A DNA stretch of 6,393 nt. It comes from Desulfonatronospira sp. (GTDB lineage Bacteria; Desulfobacterota; Desulfovibrionia; Desulfovibrionales; Desulfonatronovibrionaceae). The notes beneath the pieces are model-generated. The model did no database searches and was not told the origin of the DNA. It was given only the letters and a program-made list of their open reading frames with translations. Within the stretch, counting starts at the first letter, position 1, and each line of letters begins with the position of its first letter. The position numbers and the translations under genes were made by a program. Below, piece after piece: positions 6,284 to 6,393 of the stretch. Location: the NCBI GenBank assembly GCA_007127015.1, contig SLAE01000130.1:1-6393 (forward strand). Direction: 5' to 3'.

Positions 6284-6393
6284 ATGAGTGTTTCTTGGCT
6301 GCATGTAGCAATACTCTATTTTTTCATTGTTGGTATTATCGCTTTTGCCGTTATTCCTTTCCTTCTGTCTCGCCTTCTTGCTCCCAGGTATCA
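6284..6393 (+). CDS. nuoA: NADH-quinone oxidoreductase subunit A-like, 5' end only
   Basis: Only the first 36 residues are in the window: MSVSWLHVAILYFFIVGIIA continuing with FAVIPFLLSRLLAPRY. This is a short N-terminal tail, one long hydrophobic transmembrane helix (about residues 6-30), then LSRLLAPR, which resembles the end of NuoA helix 1 (family form roughly LSRLLGPRRP) before the conserved loop with the YESG/YECG motif, which lies beyond the window. NuoA is a small three-helix membrane subunit of complex I near the quinone site and is usually the first gene of the nuo operon. That fits a long regulatory spacer upstream. The start is supported by AAGGA seven bases before the ATG. With so few residues, another small membrane protein cannot be excluded. 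Confidence 0.68.
   Translation, partial: MSVSWLHVAILYFFIVGIIAFAVIPFLLSRLLAPRY

Overview
The window reads as core Gram-negative chromosome, not a mobile or defence island. It holds the 3' part of an Omp85-family outer-membrane protein gene (tamA-like, 1-1250), a complete very long tamB-like gene (1310-5689), a gene-poor spacer of about 600 bases (5690-6283), and the first 36 codons of what looks like nuoA, the usual first gene of a respiratory complex I operon (6284 to the window end). All three genes are on the + strand. The tamA-tamB order, the Glu-rich linker in TamB, the roughly 50% GC genes and the many Asp/Glu residues would fit a sulfate-reducing deltaproteobacterium (Desulfovibrionales-like, perhaps a salt or soda-lake lineage). 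That placement is inferred from general character and is not proven by the window.

TamA and TamB are known partners. TamA is a POTRA plus beta-barrel protein in the outer membrane. TamB is anchored in the inner membrane and crosses the periplasm as a long beta-rich groove. Together they are implicated in outer-membrane protein and phospholipid homeostasis. The two genes are 59 bases apart and almost certainly cotranscribed. A strong Shine-Dalgarno-like AGGAGG overlaps the tamA stop, while the tamB ATG lies 55 bases further on with no good ribosome site of its own. A 7-bp inverted repeat lies between the two.

The spacer has three zones. The first (about 5694-5813) contains three small hairpins. 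The second (5821-6000) is C-rich and G-poor (45 C against 17 G) and could be a Rho-dependent end for the tam operon. The third (6001-6180) is about 23% GC, full of A/T tracts, and leads into a TTGACA box and the nuoA start. Inside the third zone is the most interesting signal: TTGTG-N8-CACAA at 6118-6135. This has the length and arms of a Rex (NADH/NAD+ sensor) operator and also the spacing of a CRP/FNR-family site. Because the next gene appears to encode an NADH dehydrogenase subunit, redox control of complex I is an attractive and testable idea.

I found no tRNA, rRNA, CRISPR array, insertion sequence or convincing new protein system here. The novelty is in the regulatory DNA ahead of nuoA and between tamA and tamB.
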